The position numbers and the translations under genes are program-made. From Gorsachius magnificus (lineage: Eukaryota; Chordata; Aves; Pelecaniformes; Ardeidae), in assembly GCA_034008185.1 (NCBI GenBank), contig CM067085.1, forward strand, positions 79,844,275-79,908,274: DNA of 64,000 nt. Direction: 5' to 3'. Positions 52,601 through 62,476 of this stretch are shown piece by piece. Positions within the stretch are counted from its first letter, which is position 1. Each line of letters begins with the position of its first letter. The notes below the pieces were generated by a model. That model was not told where the DNA came from, did no database searches, and worked only from the letters and a program-made list of their open reading frames with translations.

Positions 52601-55600
52601 TTAAAGCTATCCCGATACCCTGCTAAGAAAAGTATACACCATTTCCTCATCACTCTGCTGTGATCTGTCTGCTCACACAAGCTAAACTTTCTCCACAAAG
52701 CCCTGAAATATGGTTTAGTTTGTCAACGGAGTTTTTTTCTCCATCTATATAATCACAAATCTTTCAGGTGTGCTATACACTCAAAGTGATAACATTAAGA
52801 AGTCAGTAAAGAACCGAAGTCCCTACAGCCAAATCCCCAAATCTGAAAACCTCTGATCAGTAGAAATGCTGGTCTGCTGCAAATCCTTCAAAAAAAGCGT
52901 TGTGAACCACGCAAACAGACACACGTTTGCAGCAGAATTCGGGAGAGTTTCTCCGTCTGCCTCTGCAGCCCAGCGCTGCGCCGTTACGTCAGCACAGCAA
53001 TGCGACGATGCTGAAGTCAGCACACACAGGCAGGATTTTTAGCTGTATTTTGGTACTTTCAGGCTTAATGCCAGATGCTCTTATTTGGCAGCTGCTGCTG
53101 CAAGGTTCTGCTGATGCCTGGAGCAGCAGGCTGTTGTAAGGGATGAAAATTCCTGGAAGTCTAGTTCAGCAATTTCCTTATCAAAAACAAAGAACCACTG
53201 ACCAGAAAATACTGAGAGCCTGTTTATCAGTTCCTGTTAACATGAAAATATGATGTGCCCTTCCCATTGCTACATGAGGAGAGGTTCTGGCATCACGCGC
53301 CGAATCTTCGTGCTTCCTGCAAACAGAATTTATCATGTTATTTTATTTAGCTTTTTTCCACGTAGTGGTATTTACAGCTAAGCTAGCTGACGGTAATTGG
53401 AATGTCAAGGACCCTGCAGGAAATACATTTTTATTGCTGGTTTTGCTACTGCACAGCTTTGTGCGGCAGTTCTTGTTGCTCACTTGCCTGTAGGCTGCAC
53501 CTTCATTACACGACAACCTCGCACCGCCTTCTCATCCTACGTTGCACGCATAGCATTTATGCCACGTGAACTTCACAGCTCCTGCGTGGGGGAAGGCCGA
53601 AAGGCGTGCTTTGCTGTGCCACATGGCCACGTCAGCTCTGCAGCAAAATGCTGCACAAATTAGCAAACGATAAGACTCAACAACCCTAAGACAATATCAG
53701 CTTTTCCAAAGCACAGCGGAATTCCATTCCTAGCCAGCTAATGGTTCTAGCTGGTGCCACTGTGCTGTCTCAAGTCTCGTGGAGTCTGGCATTTCTCCTT
53801 GTTTTCTAGGTCTGGAATTCACTCAGTCTCTGCTGCTCTTACAGATTCTGAATTACCAAGGTACTTAAGCAGGTGCCTACCTTAAAATGCATAAGTAGTC
53901 CCATTGATTCTAATAGGATTATCCGCGTGTCTCAAGTTAGTCATGTGCATAAGCACCTTTCCAAGCGTGGGCTATAATTTTCTATAGCTCCCAAGAAGTT
54001 AAGTCTTTTCTCGGAGTAACACTAACTTTTGGAGGGGATGTAAGTAAGGTGCCTGTGTGGTCGCATACCGATCAGGTGCACCGCAGCTGAAGTGAGGATC
54101 AAGTCCTCCAGAGCTGTAAGATGTGAGAGGCTATAAATGCTACATAACTAGTCAAGATTTAAGGAAAATATTAAGAACAGGTGCAGCACAGCAGCAAGCC
54201 AATCCCACCTCTCTGTATTGGACAAAAGACTAGTGTCTCTGTAAGCATTTCATATTTTTTTTTTCAGCTTTCTTGGTATATTTGTATTTTAAATATAGTC
54301 TGCATAGCCCCAGAAAATATATTTGTGAGAATAAAAAGTCAAAGTGTCAAAGCCAAGAAAACCTCCACCTGTATTTTACAGACCGAATCTTGGCTAGGCA
54401 ACTGTTTATCAACAGAGAAAACAAACTGCTCACAGAGAGCATATCTTGGGAGACATTCAGAGACGTGCGCTCAGCTGTTCCATAAAGTCTCCAAAACTCA
54501 AAAAGCAAAAGAAATATCTTCCATTTACAGGGCGATTGTAGAAAACTAGTAAAAACCACAAAGCTGTTCTGCCAATGCATTATTAACCATACAGGAGTGA
54601 ATGTATTCATTTCTACAGGACGCATTAAGTACCAGTCATCCTAGAACAGCAAACCCAGCCCCAACAAGCTATCTTACTGTGAGCTGCTTTAACAGGCAGC
54701 ATTTCAGAGGACTCATATTTGGGTTGAAAATTTGAAATAAAATCTAAAGGAATATTCTCAAGACCAATTCTAGTCTACTTTTCATTTGTCCAAGTTTTGA
54801 ACTACAGAACAAATCCGAGGCAGGGTACGGGACTGGAAATCCAAACAACCATCCTTCTTGCTGACACCGACCTCCTGCGTCACCTCAACAAATCTCCTCA
54901 ACCCGAGAGCTGGATAAAACAATCCTTCTCCACCTCCCCAGACCATGAAAAGGCTAAAATTGCCTTTGTTGTCTTCAAACTCTTTTCAGGAGGAGTTATT
55001 CTGTAATCAGAGCAGCTGTAAAGAACTGAGTAGATGTGAAGAAACTTTCTCACACTACTTCATCGGCACCTAGCGGGCACTGATGCTGCTGCAGGTCATT
55101 TACATGTTATTTACATAAATACCTCAGTCCTGGACTTTGCGAAGAACTCCATTTACACCTGTTTGGTAACAACAGCCACCACGGACAGCTTAACAAAAAG
55201 AACGATTACAAATACAAATGATAAAATTAACAAATCGAGTTTTAACCAGGAAAAAAAAAAAAAAAAAATCAAATAGGTAGAGTGGCATTTTCTATCTGCA
55301 GTCACACTTAGGCTGTAACTTCGAATTGGTTTGGATTATGTATCAAATGCACATTCTCTTTGAAATATTAACATGCTAACTCATAAAAGAAAAAAATCTT
55401 ACAAGGATTAGCATCTACACTAAAAATATCCTGGCAGATGATCTCAGTCAAAACATACGTTTTACTAGATTCCTCATATAAGCAACATATTGACAGTTAA
55501 ATGCCTGGAAATAACCTTCCCTTCTTATGCTAAATCTGCAAAAAGTCAGTTCTTTCAAAACTGAAAACGTCCCAGGAACTTGAACATTGCTCTACTGTGC

Positions 55601-58600
55601 AGCAAGGTTATGCTGCCTTCTGTACCGTGCTGTTTGTATCACTGGCTGGAAACATTCACATTCCTGTTATGCCAGGGAGGAGACAAAAAACAAAACCAAA
55701 ACTTTGATCCTACTCTCCAACAGGCAGGAAAAAAAAAAAAAAGTTAAATGGAAATGTCTAGCAGGAAACGAGAATACAACCAATGAAGGAAAATGGCACA
55801 ATATGGAAAAAGCATAAAAAGCCTCTGGAAGCACTTGCCATTGGGTTTTATTTTGCTGTGAATAGATGTGGAATTTGCTTTCGGATATAATGTGCAAGTC
55901 ACTGCTTTCCTACAAAGCCTGTAAAAGCATCCAGGAAATACCTGACTGGTTCCCCCTCCTGCACTTACCATCAAGCTGTTTCTGTCATGTGAGCTAAAAT
56001 ATTTCTATTCTTCTAATGACTGCTGCGTTTCCAAAAGCTTTTGATTACAACAGGCTCAGCTGGCATTTTCTAAATTTAGATTTAGCAAGGGCAAGCTTCA
56101 CATCCCTATCTGTGCATTTTAAGAGTACCAGTGAATCATCCTGGGGGTAATGGGCCAGTTCAGCTTAACATCGAGGATGCAGTATTTCCTCTAATAGTTA
56201 TTGTTAATTATATATTTAACAAATCAGTGTGTTATCATTCATTTTATTTACCTGCTACTAGATTTACTGTAGTTAATGTTAATCATAAATTGCATCGGAT
56301 CCAAGCAGGTGGATGAAATGAACAGCTGGTTGATAGCTCAGGAGATGCTCCTTTCTATAAAGGACTGGTCTGGACCAGTGATAAGGTACCCCCCAAGGCC
56401 AGTTTGAAAATTACTGTGCCTGGCTGGTACGTGCATACATGGGATGAAGATTTTGCAGGAAAGCTAAGGACAACACAAAGCTGTGTCTAGCGTGGAACGC
56501 TGCCTCTGTAAAGGAAAAATTCAACTCAGAGGAGCATGGAGAAGGAATATCCACGACACTGTGTATTGGGTTGAGCGGCACGGTGCTGTGCTGCCTATGG
56601 GTGTGTAGCAAGGTGCTGATACCCACCGGGGTTCTGGCCACTGCTGAGCAGTGCTCACAGCATCACAGCTGGGTCTCCAACATTCCCCCACCACCACCCG
56701 TGGGCTGGGAGGGGGCAAGAACTTGGGAGGGGGCGCAGCCAAGACACCTGACCCAAACCGACCAAAGGGCTATTCCATACCATAGGACGTGGGCTCAGAG
56801 ATAAAAGCCAAGGGAAAAGGAGATGGAAGGGGGGGGACATTTGGTTTTTACAATGTTTTGTCTTCTGGAGCAACGGCTATGCATGCTGAAGCCCTGCTTC
56901 CCGGGAAGCGGCTGGACATCGCCTGCTATTGGGAAGTAGAGAATAAAATCTTTCCTTATTGCTACCGCCTTTGCTTTTGCTTTTTATTAAACTGCCTTTG
57001 TCTTGACCCACGAGTTTTCTTTCTTTTCCATCCCATCTTCTCCCCGCCTGTCCTGCTGAAGAGGGGAGCGATAGAGCGGCTGGGTGGCACCTGGCGTGCA
57101 GCCAAGGTCAAACCACCACACACCTAAAGCAAAGTCAATCTGCTTGACTGTTTAGTCAGCCAGGAACAACTCACAAAGAGACCGGAGGCTGGACATTCAG
57201 CCTCGCTAGGCCTGACCCTTCTGCAGGAGAAGCAGGTTATCAGCCGGACAAGTGCTTCAGGCAGCCACTTCTGACTGATGCCAGCGACTGGGGGAAAGGC
57301 AGCAGAAACGGCGAGACCCTTGCAAACCTGCACGGCTCTGCAATGAAAGCTGGAGGGAAACATCCTTAGTCTAGCCTAAGCAACAGGTGAATCACTTGCA
57401 ACGCCTGCATGGACTCAGACAAACAGACTACCATGTTACAAGTGAAGTGGGTCTCATACAGAGCCAGAATTAACAGGGTGAGATGGAGATGGAAGCAGTC
57501 GTGATGGAAGAGGAGTGAGGTACCTGACCCACAGAGGCAGGGAACGCTGCTGGGATTGCAACATGGGCTCAGCTACAGAAAGGCTGGAGGCTTTTCTGGC
57601 CTACCAGGGATCTATAAGCCTGAATGGAGGAGTTACTGCAGCCACCATCTCAGGGGGTGGTGGAAACACAAGATAAAATGGCAACACATGAGCATCTGAA
57701 GAGCTAGGCTGCATTTGTGGTTTTCCACACAGAAACCACTGCCAAAATTCAGAAAATGGAAAACCCATGAATAAATATGGGAATGACGAACAACAGTCTC
57801 CACCTGCATCAATTCTGCATCAGCTCCAACCCAAAGGACAACAACTGACTCCTAGCGGTAGCCCTAGAAATTTAAAATGAAAAAAAAACCCAACAGAACA
57901 AAACACTAAACCCCAAACCGTAACGCTTCCTATGTACAAAGGCTGACGTCTGCATGAGGAGTTATCCCCAGAGCCACACAGAGTTCAGCTTCCCTTCCTT
58001 GGGGGATGTTCCATGGAAGAACAACCTCTCCCTCCCTTGGATGGTGTGATGCTGGGCCAAGGAACAGCAGCCAAATTACCCCAGTTCAATCAGTGACAGT
58101 TCTTACAGCGGTATGTCCCTCAGAAACACCACTTCCAGAACCAAAATCTGTTCTTGCAGATCTTTCATGGTGTCGGACTTATTTCTACAGTGCACCTCGC
58201 CTACAACTGCAAGAACCCCTGGATTAATCCAAATACTGTTGTACCAGTCTAAATAATGACAGTGGTTGTCACTGAACTACTGCTCAGAAACAACTTTCCA
58301 TGACAACTGGACATTGTTTACAGTCAGAGGAGATTAACATTCTCATTTTGTAACAACAGCACTAAAAGCTGTCTCCTCCCTCCTGTTATTTCCTTCATTT
58401 AAACAAACTGTATCTACTACAACCTAACCATAAATTAAACAATTGAGAAAGAACAAAACTAGAGTCCACATATAGGAGCAAAAAAAAAAAATCTCTTCTG
58501 TAGTGCTAGGACTTATAGAAGTATGGCAACATTGAAGACTTCATCAAATGGGGGAAAAAAATAAACAAAAAAAAAAGCAAAGATTAACACAGCTGTGTAA

Positions 58601-61600
58601 CAACGCTAGCCCATGTTTTGTACTCTAACACCAGGAGGCCTCATATTTGAGAACTGAACTTAGGAAACAGATAGCATTCATCCAAAAACACGGAGAGCAT
58701 ACACTTACCTGCAGTTCCTAAGCTAAGCAGTACAGCAACCCAAAATACCCAGAACACAATGAGAATCAGCAAGGTCCAGAGTGGTTGGAACAGGAGGAAA
58801 GGAATCCTGCCAATGATTTTACCAACGATCCGAAAGAGCTGTACAGTGAACTGAAGCCTCTTTCTTAGTACAAGTATAAGGGAAAGCAGCACAACCTGTT
58901 ACAGGAAATAAAAACACAATTTGTTGGGGGTTTTTCCTTAAGAAAAGTAGCAGAGCTGTCAAATGTGGGATCGGGGGGTACAGATTTCACAAAGACACGA
59001 GGCACTTCACACAAACTTAACTGCGCACTGGAAAAGCTTTCTGAGACATTGCCTATATTCTCAAAGAGCCTGTGGATTAAAACCTGATTTTCCGAAATCA
59101 TTACTACTGTTTCTTTAAAACAAAAGAGGATTCATAAAACTGTAATTCACCCAATGGGAACAGCCTGTTTTGCTTTACAGCAAACACAAATGCACATTAC
59201 ACGCCGCACATTCCTCTCACGTACCCTGTAACGTCATGAACATTTAAACTTTCTTCCTACTCAGGTCAGCTTGCCACTGTTTGCAGTGGTTCTGCAGAAA
59301 TGACAGTAGCACAACCAAACTAATTTCAGAGCTGTGTATGTACGAAGCAAAGCAGACATAAAATGAAACCTCATTTACATAAATTGGGTTTTTTCCCCCA
59401 AGTAAAAAAACACCACCAACAAAACCCTAAGTCAAAAACCCCACGATGTCCCCAGTTCTTTGTATTTGACAAGGAACCAGGAACAGCAATTAAAAGAGAG
59501 GTTGGCATCTATAAAATAATAAATGCAACCAGTAGCAGTTGCTTCAGCAGTTTTCTTGCCTGCTCCAGAAAGAAGCCACCAGCTCGGAAGAGAAGCGTAA
59601 CCTGCAGCAGTGGATGTTCCCACAGCTCTGCAAATGACAGTCTGTTGCACTGGAACACACGTGCATATAAAGGAACCTTTTACATTGCCCCTTTAGTATC
59701 AACAAAAGTAAAAAGGTCATGACTTACAGAGGATATAAAAAAAACCCAAACCTGATCCGTGACACATTTGTACTTGTCACTGTAAACTGTCAGACCATTC
59801 ATATCTGGTGAATTCCAGTCTATGGATCCTACCTCTGCTTTAAGAAAACAGAACAATCATTTTGACAAATGTCTCATGAAGTACAAATTGTCTGTACACT
59901 CACATTGAGCAATGACTCCTTTAACATTGCAACATCAGAGTGGGAAAAAAAAAAAATCATTGTAAAAGTTGCAAGCCACACTCAGATTTTCTGTTGGAAA
60001 ACAAGGCCAATCAGAGAAAAGCAGAATTTAACCCCGTAATTTGGGGCCTAGACACTGCTGCATGGGCTTCACTACCCCTTTTGCTGTCTAAAACTGCTGC
60101 CTTCCCTTTCTCCTACTGCCAGGGTAGGCTGAATCCGCAGATCTGATGTTCATAGCAAGCCAGTGCCGCTCAATTTGCTTAACATGATTCTCCAGTTAGC
60201 TGATCCTGGGAAGAATGGGGATGGAACACAGTTCTCACATGTCCACACCGCCAACGTTAACACTGCTTGTACAGGGTTGAAGTGTGGCAGAGCCCTGTGC
60301 TGACAAACACATTTCACAATGAAGATATAAAAAGATTTAAATGAGCGTAAGCCGACCTTATAATCAATTCCCATTTTCAATTCTGAAAGGAACGAGGAAT
60401 TATTTTTACCACCAGAGAACCACTGTAGTTCAGGTTGTCTGCCATTGCTTAGAGTAAAACGCTACTTACGGTAACTGCTGTTGAGAAGATCGCATATCCA
60501 AGTAGGAATTTTACATTTTCCCTTTCGGTTTCCAGTTCGGTGCTGGGATCGTTGCTGTAGTCGTAATAGAGCCACCAGAGAACACCTGAGACAACTGGGC
60601 AGACAAGAGCAGGATGGAGCAGGCAGCGCTCCGGGGCTGCAGCCCGCTGCTCTCGGCCGGCTGACGCCTGCCTGGCTCCCTCCTGCGCCTCTCGCCCTCC
60701 CGCCTAAGCCAAGCTCAGCTCAGGAATACCATCGCGTAGCAGAGAGGCGCGCGCTATCACAGAGAAAATTCACATAATGGTCTGTTAGTCTGAGGCAAAA
60801 CCGCAGCAGAACGCTTGGTTTTCTCGCAGTTAGCCTAAAGCTCAGGCATGTAATTTCATCGAGGAGATACAAAGCCAACTTTCACGGAGTGACAAGTTTA
60901 TTTTAGCTGGACACATTCCTACAGCTCTCCCTTCCTAAAGCAGGCAATGTAAAACTTCGCTGAACTTTCTTTGAAGCAGTAGCATTTTAATAACTGCATT
61001 CATCTGCCAAAAGAAATGTTGTTTCCAGGCAGCTGTACAAAAATAAAAAATCATCATCATCCCAACACTCAGCAGCTGGAACAGCGCAGCCAGAGCTTGG
61101 CACCCAAAGGCAGGCAGGGCTCAGCTTGGAGATGGCTGTGGTAAGCTTAAGGTTACTGAGGATGGCCACGGAGAAAAAAAAAAAGAAAAAATAGCTGTTT
61201 GTTCAGCTGCCCCTCCTTCAGTTCAGCGAGATGATCCACTTACTTAGCTAAGCCTACGCTAAAAGGTAAATATACTTACATAACAGCCCAAATACAACCA
61301 GTGCCATCAAAGTATGGACCAGAAGAGTCCGAATGAATCTGAAGGCCAAAACCAGTATAAAAGAGAAGGCTGAAAAATACACAAAGTAAATGGGTTGTAA
61401 CACTCACAACAAACTTAACTCTTATCTGCTTTAAAGACAAATTCAAGGTTCTTGCAGCTTCTATTTTTAAACAGTGGTCTCAAAAGCAACAGCATTTAGT
61501 AAAGCCAGCAACCTTTTTAATATTCAAAATACACAGTTACCTGTAACTTACTAATAATGAACTTAAAACTGAAATATTTCACGCTGGGAATTATTAGCTT

Positions 61601-62090
61601 TTCAATAATATTTTGTATAAGATTTAAGTTGAAATGTTCATGCTGATGCCATTTTTTTTTCACCAACAATTTCTTACAATCCCCTGAACTGAGGTATATG
61701 ACCATATCAAGGAACAAAGAATCTGATATCTCACAGAGCCATATTTCATCAGTCTGTTAAATGCCTCCTGGTAAAACACAATCACTCTTTCTTAAAAACA
61801 ACTCTGCCCCAAAAATATGAAAAAGGTTACCTTTAAATTAAAAATATAAAGTTAATATAAACATTTGAAACCTCACATTTTAAATGAATATCATCACTCA
61901 CTTTTTATTTATAACCTTACCTAGTGCAAGGACAATCAGTCCTATCACAGTATCTCTTCCTGCCAATATTCCACTCAGAATTCGGTGAAAAACATCCATT
62001 TCATTAACCATACTTATTAAGACAGATGCATATTTGGAATAGCACTCAGGATTTTGTGGAACACATCGATTAAATAATGGAAAAGATTTA
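28506..62090 (-). CDS. SLC44A3: Choline transporter-like protein 3, spliced CDS, ten 3' exons; 5' partial in this window
   Basis: A multi-pass membrane protein of the choline transporter-like (SLC44) family. The family moves choline and related amines; the substrate of member 3 is poorly defined. Transcript-order exons: 62090-61921, 61369-61280, 60585-60470, 58895-58709, 50836-50671, 43903-43747, 40909-40826, 31561-31424, 31120-30884, 28676-28506. They join in phase to 504 residues plus stop. Visible landmarks are the loop Cys motif [11 protein letters not shown]; hydrophobic segments such as [20 protein letters not shown]; the family signature [20 protein letters not shown] then [27 protein letters not shown]; a Cys-rich loop ([12 protein letters not shown]); and [14 protein letters not shown] near the C-terminus. 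[29 protein letters not shown] and the Cys-rich loop pattern match member 3 better than members 1, 2, 4 or 5 as I remember them. N-terminal exons lie right of the window. Convergent with CNN3. Confidence 0.95.
30326..30734 (-). mobile_element. CR1 LINE, 5'-truncated, with decayed reverse-transcriptase C-terminus
   Basis: A CR1 copy in the same direction as SLC44A3, in the intron before its last exon. The 3' end is at the left (AATCATAGAATCATAGAATC, then AGGTTGGAAGGGACCTCAAG). On the - strand one open frame resembles the end of CR1 ORF2 ([20 protein letters not shown], then [13 protein letters not shown] and [20 protein letters not shown]). An 8-bp direct repeat, GATTTATA (30318-30325 and 30735-30742), flanks it. 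The upstream two thirds of the element are missing, so it cannot be active. Confidence 0.88.
30884..31120 (-). CDS. SLC44A3: SLC44A3 penultimate exon (last membrane segments and END-G motif region)
   Basis: The acceptor is CCCTTTACAG; the donor is CTG followed by GTAAAC. It is 237 nt, 79 codons, phase 0 on both sides. It encodes [20 protein letters not shown], a second hydrophobic segment [20 protein letters not shown], and the conserved [20 protein letters not shown]. If the donor is not used the frame reads ten more residues ([10 protein letters not shown]) to a stop in the intron. Confidence 0.95.
31424..31561 (-). CDS. SLC44A3: SLC44A3 exon (extracellular loop and start of a membrane segment)
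   Basis: The acceptor is ATTCCAG and the donor GTAAGA. It is 138 nt, 46 codons, phase 0. It encodes [20 protein letters not shown] and on to [12 protein letters not shown]. The [19 protein letters not shown] pattern is a strong SLC44-family signature and includes a potential N-glycosylation site (NGT). Confidence 0.95.
34492..34641 (+). repeat. Possible old LINE reverse-transcriptase relic
   Basis: The + strand frame [15 protein letters not shown] recalls the -RVQRRA-KMI- block of CR1-like ORF2 C-termini, and stays open for about 49 codons to a TAG at 34639-34641. The rest does not align by eye. It could be a diverged CR1/L3 remnant or chance. Confidence 0.25.
38070..38150. repeat. Possible ancient amniote interspersed repeat
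   Basis: The phrase CAAAGCACTTTTCATCC, then CCAGAGTGCTTTACAA, resembles a core motif found in old vertebrate interspersed repeats (AGCACCTTTCATC ... AAAGCGCTTTACAA). I cannot assign a family by eye. Confidence 0.35.
39195..39215. repeat. C/T homopolymer pair
   Basis: A run of about 12 C followed by about 9 T. It is a low-complexity tract in an SLC44A3 intron, prone to length error. Confidence 0.85.
40826..40909 (-). CDS. SLC44A3: SLC44A3 exon (Cys-rich cytoplasmic loop)
   Basis: The acceptor is TTTATTGCAG and the donor GTACGC. It is 84 nt, 28 codons, phase 0 on both sides. It encodes [18 protein letters not shown] then [10 protein letters not shown]. The cluster of Cys and Trp after a charged start is the usual cytoplasmic loop of the SLC44 family (CCxCxxWC type). 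Confidence 0.92.
43198..43515 (+). mobile_element. CR1 LINE 3' fragment (about 320 bp)
   Basis: The piece starts near GGAAAGATGGGGAAAATC and runs through TTCTTTACCATGAGGGTGGT and GGTTGGGCTGGGGGACC to the terminal ACATTCTATGATTCTAT. It belongs to the same type as the fragment at 2634. It is antisense to SLC44A3 and lies in the intron between the exons at 40909 and 43747. Confidence 0.9.
43747..43903 (-). CDS. SLC44A3: SLC44A3 exon (membrane segment, AVKGSFL motif)
   Basis: The acceptor is TTTTTCTTTCTAG and the donor GTAGGT. It is 157 nt: one base completes an Arg codon, then 52 codons. It encodes [40 protein letters not shown] and [12 protein letters not shown]. The H-x-GT-x-x-KGSF core and following RIPR are hallmarks of the SLC44 family. 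Confidence 0.96.
47938..48314 (+). mobile_element. CR1 LINE 3' fragment (about 375 bp)
   Basis: The end of a CR1 ORF2 and its 3' tail: GAGGAGACCTTATGGCTCCC, then CCTCAAGTTGTGCCAGCAGA, AAGGGCTGTCAGGCACTGG and TTTTCCAACCTAAACCATTC. The + strand frame retains decayed ORF2 words such as [13 protein letters not shown]. Antisense to SLC44A3. Confidence 0.9.
48503..48574. repeat. 36-bp tandem duplication (two units)
   Basis: Two adjacent units both begin CCTGAGGTACATAAA, then -TTTGCTTGGAAGA- or -CTTGCTTCGAAGA-. They differ at a few positions, so the duplication is not very recent. Intronic. Confidence 0.85.
49073..49625 (+). mobile_element. Solo LTR of an avian ERVL-type endogenous retrovirus
   Basis: Starts TGTCCTGGTTTCGGCTGGGA and ends GGGTTAAACCACGACA, the boundaries of a widespread avian ERVL LTR family as I know it. 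It is 553 bp with a TG...CA-type end pair, a TTATTAAA-like poly(A) signal in the second half, and an internal ATT microsatellite. A perfect 5-bp target duplication, CCTGC (49068-49072 and 49626-49630), flanks it. There is no internal retroviral sequence, so this is the product of LTR-LTR recombination. Antisense to SLC44A3. Confidence 0.9.
50671..50836 (-). CDS. SLC44A3: SLC44A3 exon (family signature [18 protein letters not shown])
   Basis: The acceptor is CCCAACTCCAG and the donor GTGAGT. It is 166 nt, entering in phase 1 and leaving in phase 2. It encodes [20 protein letters not shown], then [20 protein letters not shown] and [14 protein letters not shown]. The second half is nearly invariant in SLC44 proteins and fixes the identification. 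An 18-T stretch lies about 40 nt upstream of the acceptor (gene sense). Confidence 0.97.
50877..50894. repeat. Poly-A tract (18 A)
   Basis: A homopolymer run. In the sense of SLC44A3 it is a T18 tract about 40 nt upstream of an acceptor and may act as a distant polypyrimidine tract. Confidence 0.9.
51893..52249 (+). mobile_element. CR1 LINE 3' fragment, copy A of a pair with shared 3' flank
   Basis: Starts at AGCCTGGAGCAGAGGAGGCT and ends CCTAAACAATTCTATGGTTCTATG. It is a GC-rich CR1 type closely similar to the copy at 62477-63011, and is the antisense counterpart of the type at 3311-4225. It is directly followed by a 115-bp segment that also follows the other copy. Antisense to SLC44A3. Confidence 0.9.
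52250..52364 (+). repeat. 115-bp non-CR1 flank shared with 63012-63126 (copy A)
   Basis: Runs from AAATGCACGTATGGTAAAC to CACACACGTGCAC. It matches 63012-63126 at all but two positions (GGAGG here, AGAAG there). It does not look like CR1 sequence. It may be a 3'-transduced piece or part of a small local duplication. Confidence 0.9.
53861..53970. repeat. Degraded palindromic interspersed repeat
   Basis: The left arm AGGTGCCTACCTTAAAATGC and the following TAGTCCCATTGA are mirrored on the right by CAAGTTAGTCATGTGCATAA and GCACCT. The whole forms an imperfect inverted repeat around TTCTAATAGG. A sequence with TAGTCCCATTGAC-TTCAATGGGAC-type symmetry is common in reptiles and birds, and I believe it belongs to an old DNA-transposon-like family, but I cannot name it with certainty. 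Confidence 0.5.
55251..55268. repeat. Poly-A tract (18 A)
   Basis: A homopolymer run inside an SLC44A3 intron, with no retroposed body recognisable upstream. Confidence 0.9.
56562..57120 (+). mobile_element. Second solo LTR of an avian ERVL-type endogenous retrovirus
   Basis: Starts TGTATTGGGTTGAGCGGCAC and ends AGGTCAAACCACCACA. It is about 559 bp, close to the 553 bp of the LTR at 49073. The two share several blocks (a CCATA-CCATAGGACGT region; a TATTAAACTG-TTGACCC poly(A)-signal region; a similar terminus), so they are relatives, not copies of one insertion. The flanking 5-mers are not identical (CACTG / CACCT, or GACAC / CACAC if the ends shift by two), suggesting age or damage. No retroviral genes. 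Antisense to SLC44A3. Confidence 0.8.
58709..58895 (-). CDS. SLC44A3: SLC44A3 exon (two membrane segments, FQPLWT motif)
   Basis: The acceptor is TTTCCTGTAACAG and the donor GTAAGT. It is 187 nt, phase 0 in and phase 1 out. It encodes [20 protein letters not shown], a short amphipathic part, then [20 protein letters not shown] and [16 protein letters not shown]-x-x-TV-x-LF and PFL-FQPLWT are SLC44 hallmarks. Confidence 0.96.
60470..60585 (-). CDS. SLC44A3: SLC44A3 exon (WWLYYDY loop and next membrane segment)
   Basis: The acceptor is AGTTGTCTCAG and the donor GTAAGT. It is 116 nt, phase 1 in (completing a Cys codon) and phase 0 out. It encodes [20 protein letters not shown] then [18 protein letters not shown]. 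The polar loop between two hydrophobic stretches agrees with the family topology. Confidence 0.95.
60600..60760. other. CpG-rich patch in an SLC44A3 intron
   Basis: A GC-rich stretch (GCGCTCCGGGGCTGCAGCCC, CTCGGCCGGCTGACGCC) immediately upstream of the exon at 60470-60585 in gene sense. No exon is recognisable in it. It could be a regulatory or unmethylated patch, or simply compositional noise. Confidence 0.3.
61280..61369 (-). CDS. SLC44A3: SLC44A3 exon (membrane segment)
   Basis: The acceptor is GTGTATTTTTCAG and the donor GTAAGT. It is 90 nt, phase 1 in and phase 1 out. It encodes [20 protein letters not shown] then MALVVFGLL. The FRFI-x-TLLVH core is a member-3 match. It joins in phase to the exons on both sides. 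Confidence 0.94.
61921..62090 (-). CDS. SLC44A3: SLC44A3 exon (Cys-containing loop and membrane segment)
   Basis: The acceptor is TTAACCTTCCAG and the donor GTAAGG. It is 170 nt: one base completes a codon (probably Ser), then 56 codons, then one base. It encodes [20 protein letters not shown], then [20 protein letters not shown] and [21 protein letters not shown]-x-x-PEC and RIL-GI-x-GRDT are typical of SLC44A3. Confidence 0.95.
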
Positions 62091-62476
62091 CTGGAAGGTT
62101 AAAAACAAAGATAGTAAAACACATTAATTGCTGGCCAAACAGTTTCAAACCCACAGAGATCCACGCCACCGCTCTGGTTCAAGCCCTCTGCAGTGCCCTG
62201 CTGGCATCCTCGATGTAATTTTGCAGCCACAGCCAGTCTGATCCATAACCTGGCAGGCACCCTCCCCGCCCAGGAGGAGACCTGGCACACGGAGTTGGAC
62301 ACAATGGGGCCCTGGGCATGGGACATGGGTCTGTTATGAAGGGTAATTTTATGTTTCACCTGCAAAATGAACTCCTAGCAGCATCACGCCTGTATCACTG
62401 TACCAGAATATCCATTCAAGGTCAACCTGGACAAAAAAATGAACTACTACCTTAGTCACCACCAGCACGTAGTACA

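Larger units (their letters stand above)
50837..58708 (-). other. SLC44A3 intron (about 7.9 kb) with CR1, solo LTR and an old palindromic repeat
   Basis: No coding segment is recognisable. It contains a CR1 copy with an attached 115-bp flank (51893-52364), a degraded palindromic repeat (53861-53970), poly-A tracts (50877-50894, 55251-55268) and a second solo LTR (56562-57120). Confidence 0.75.
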
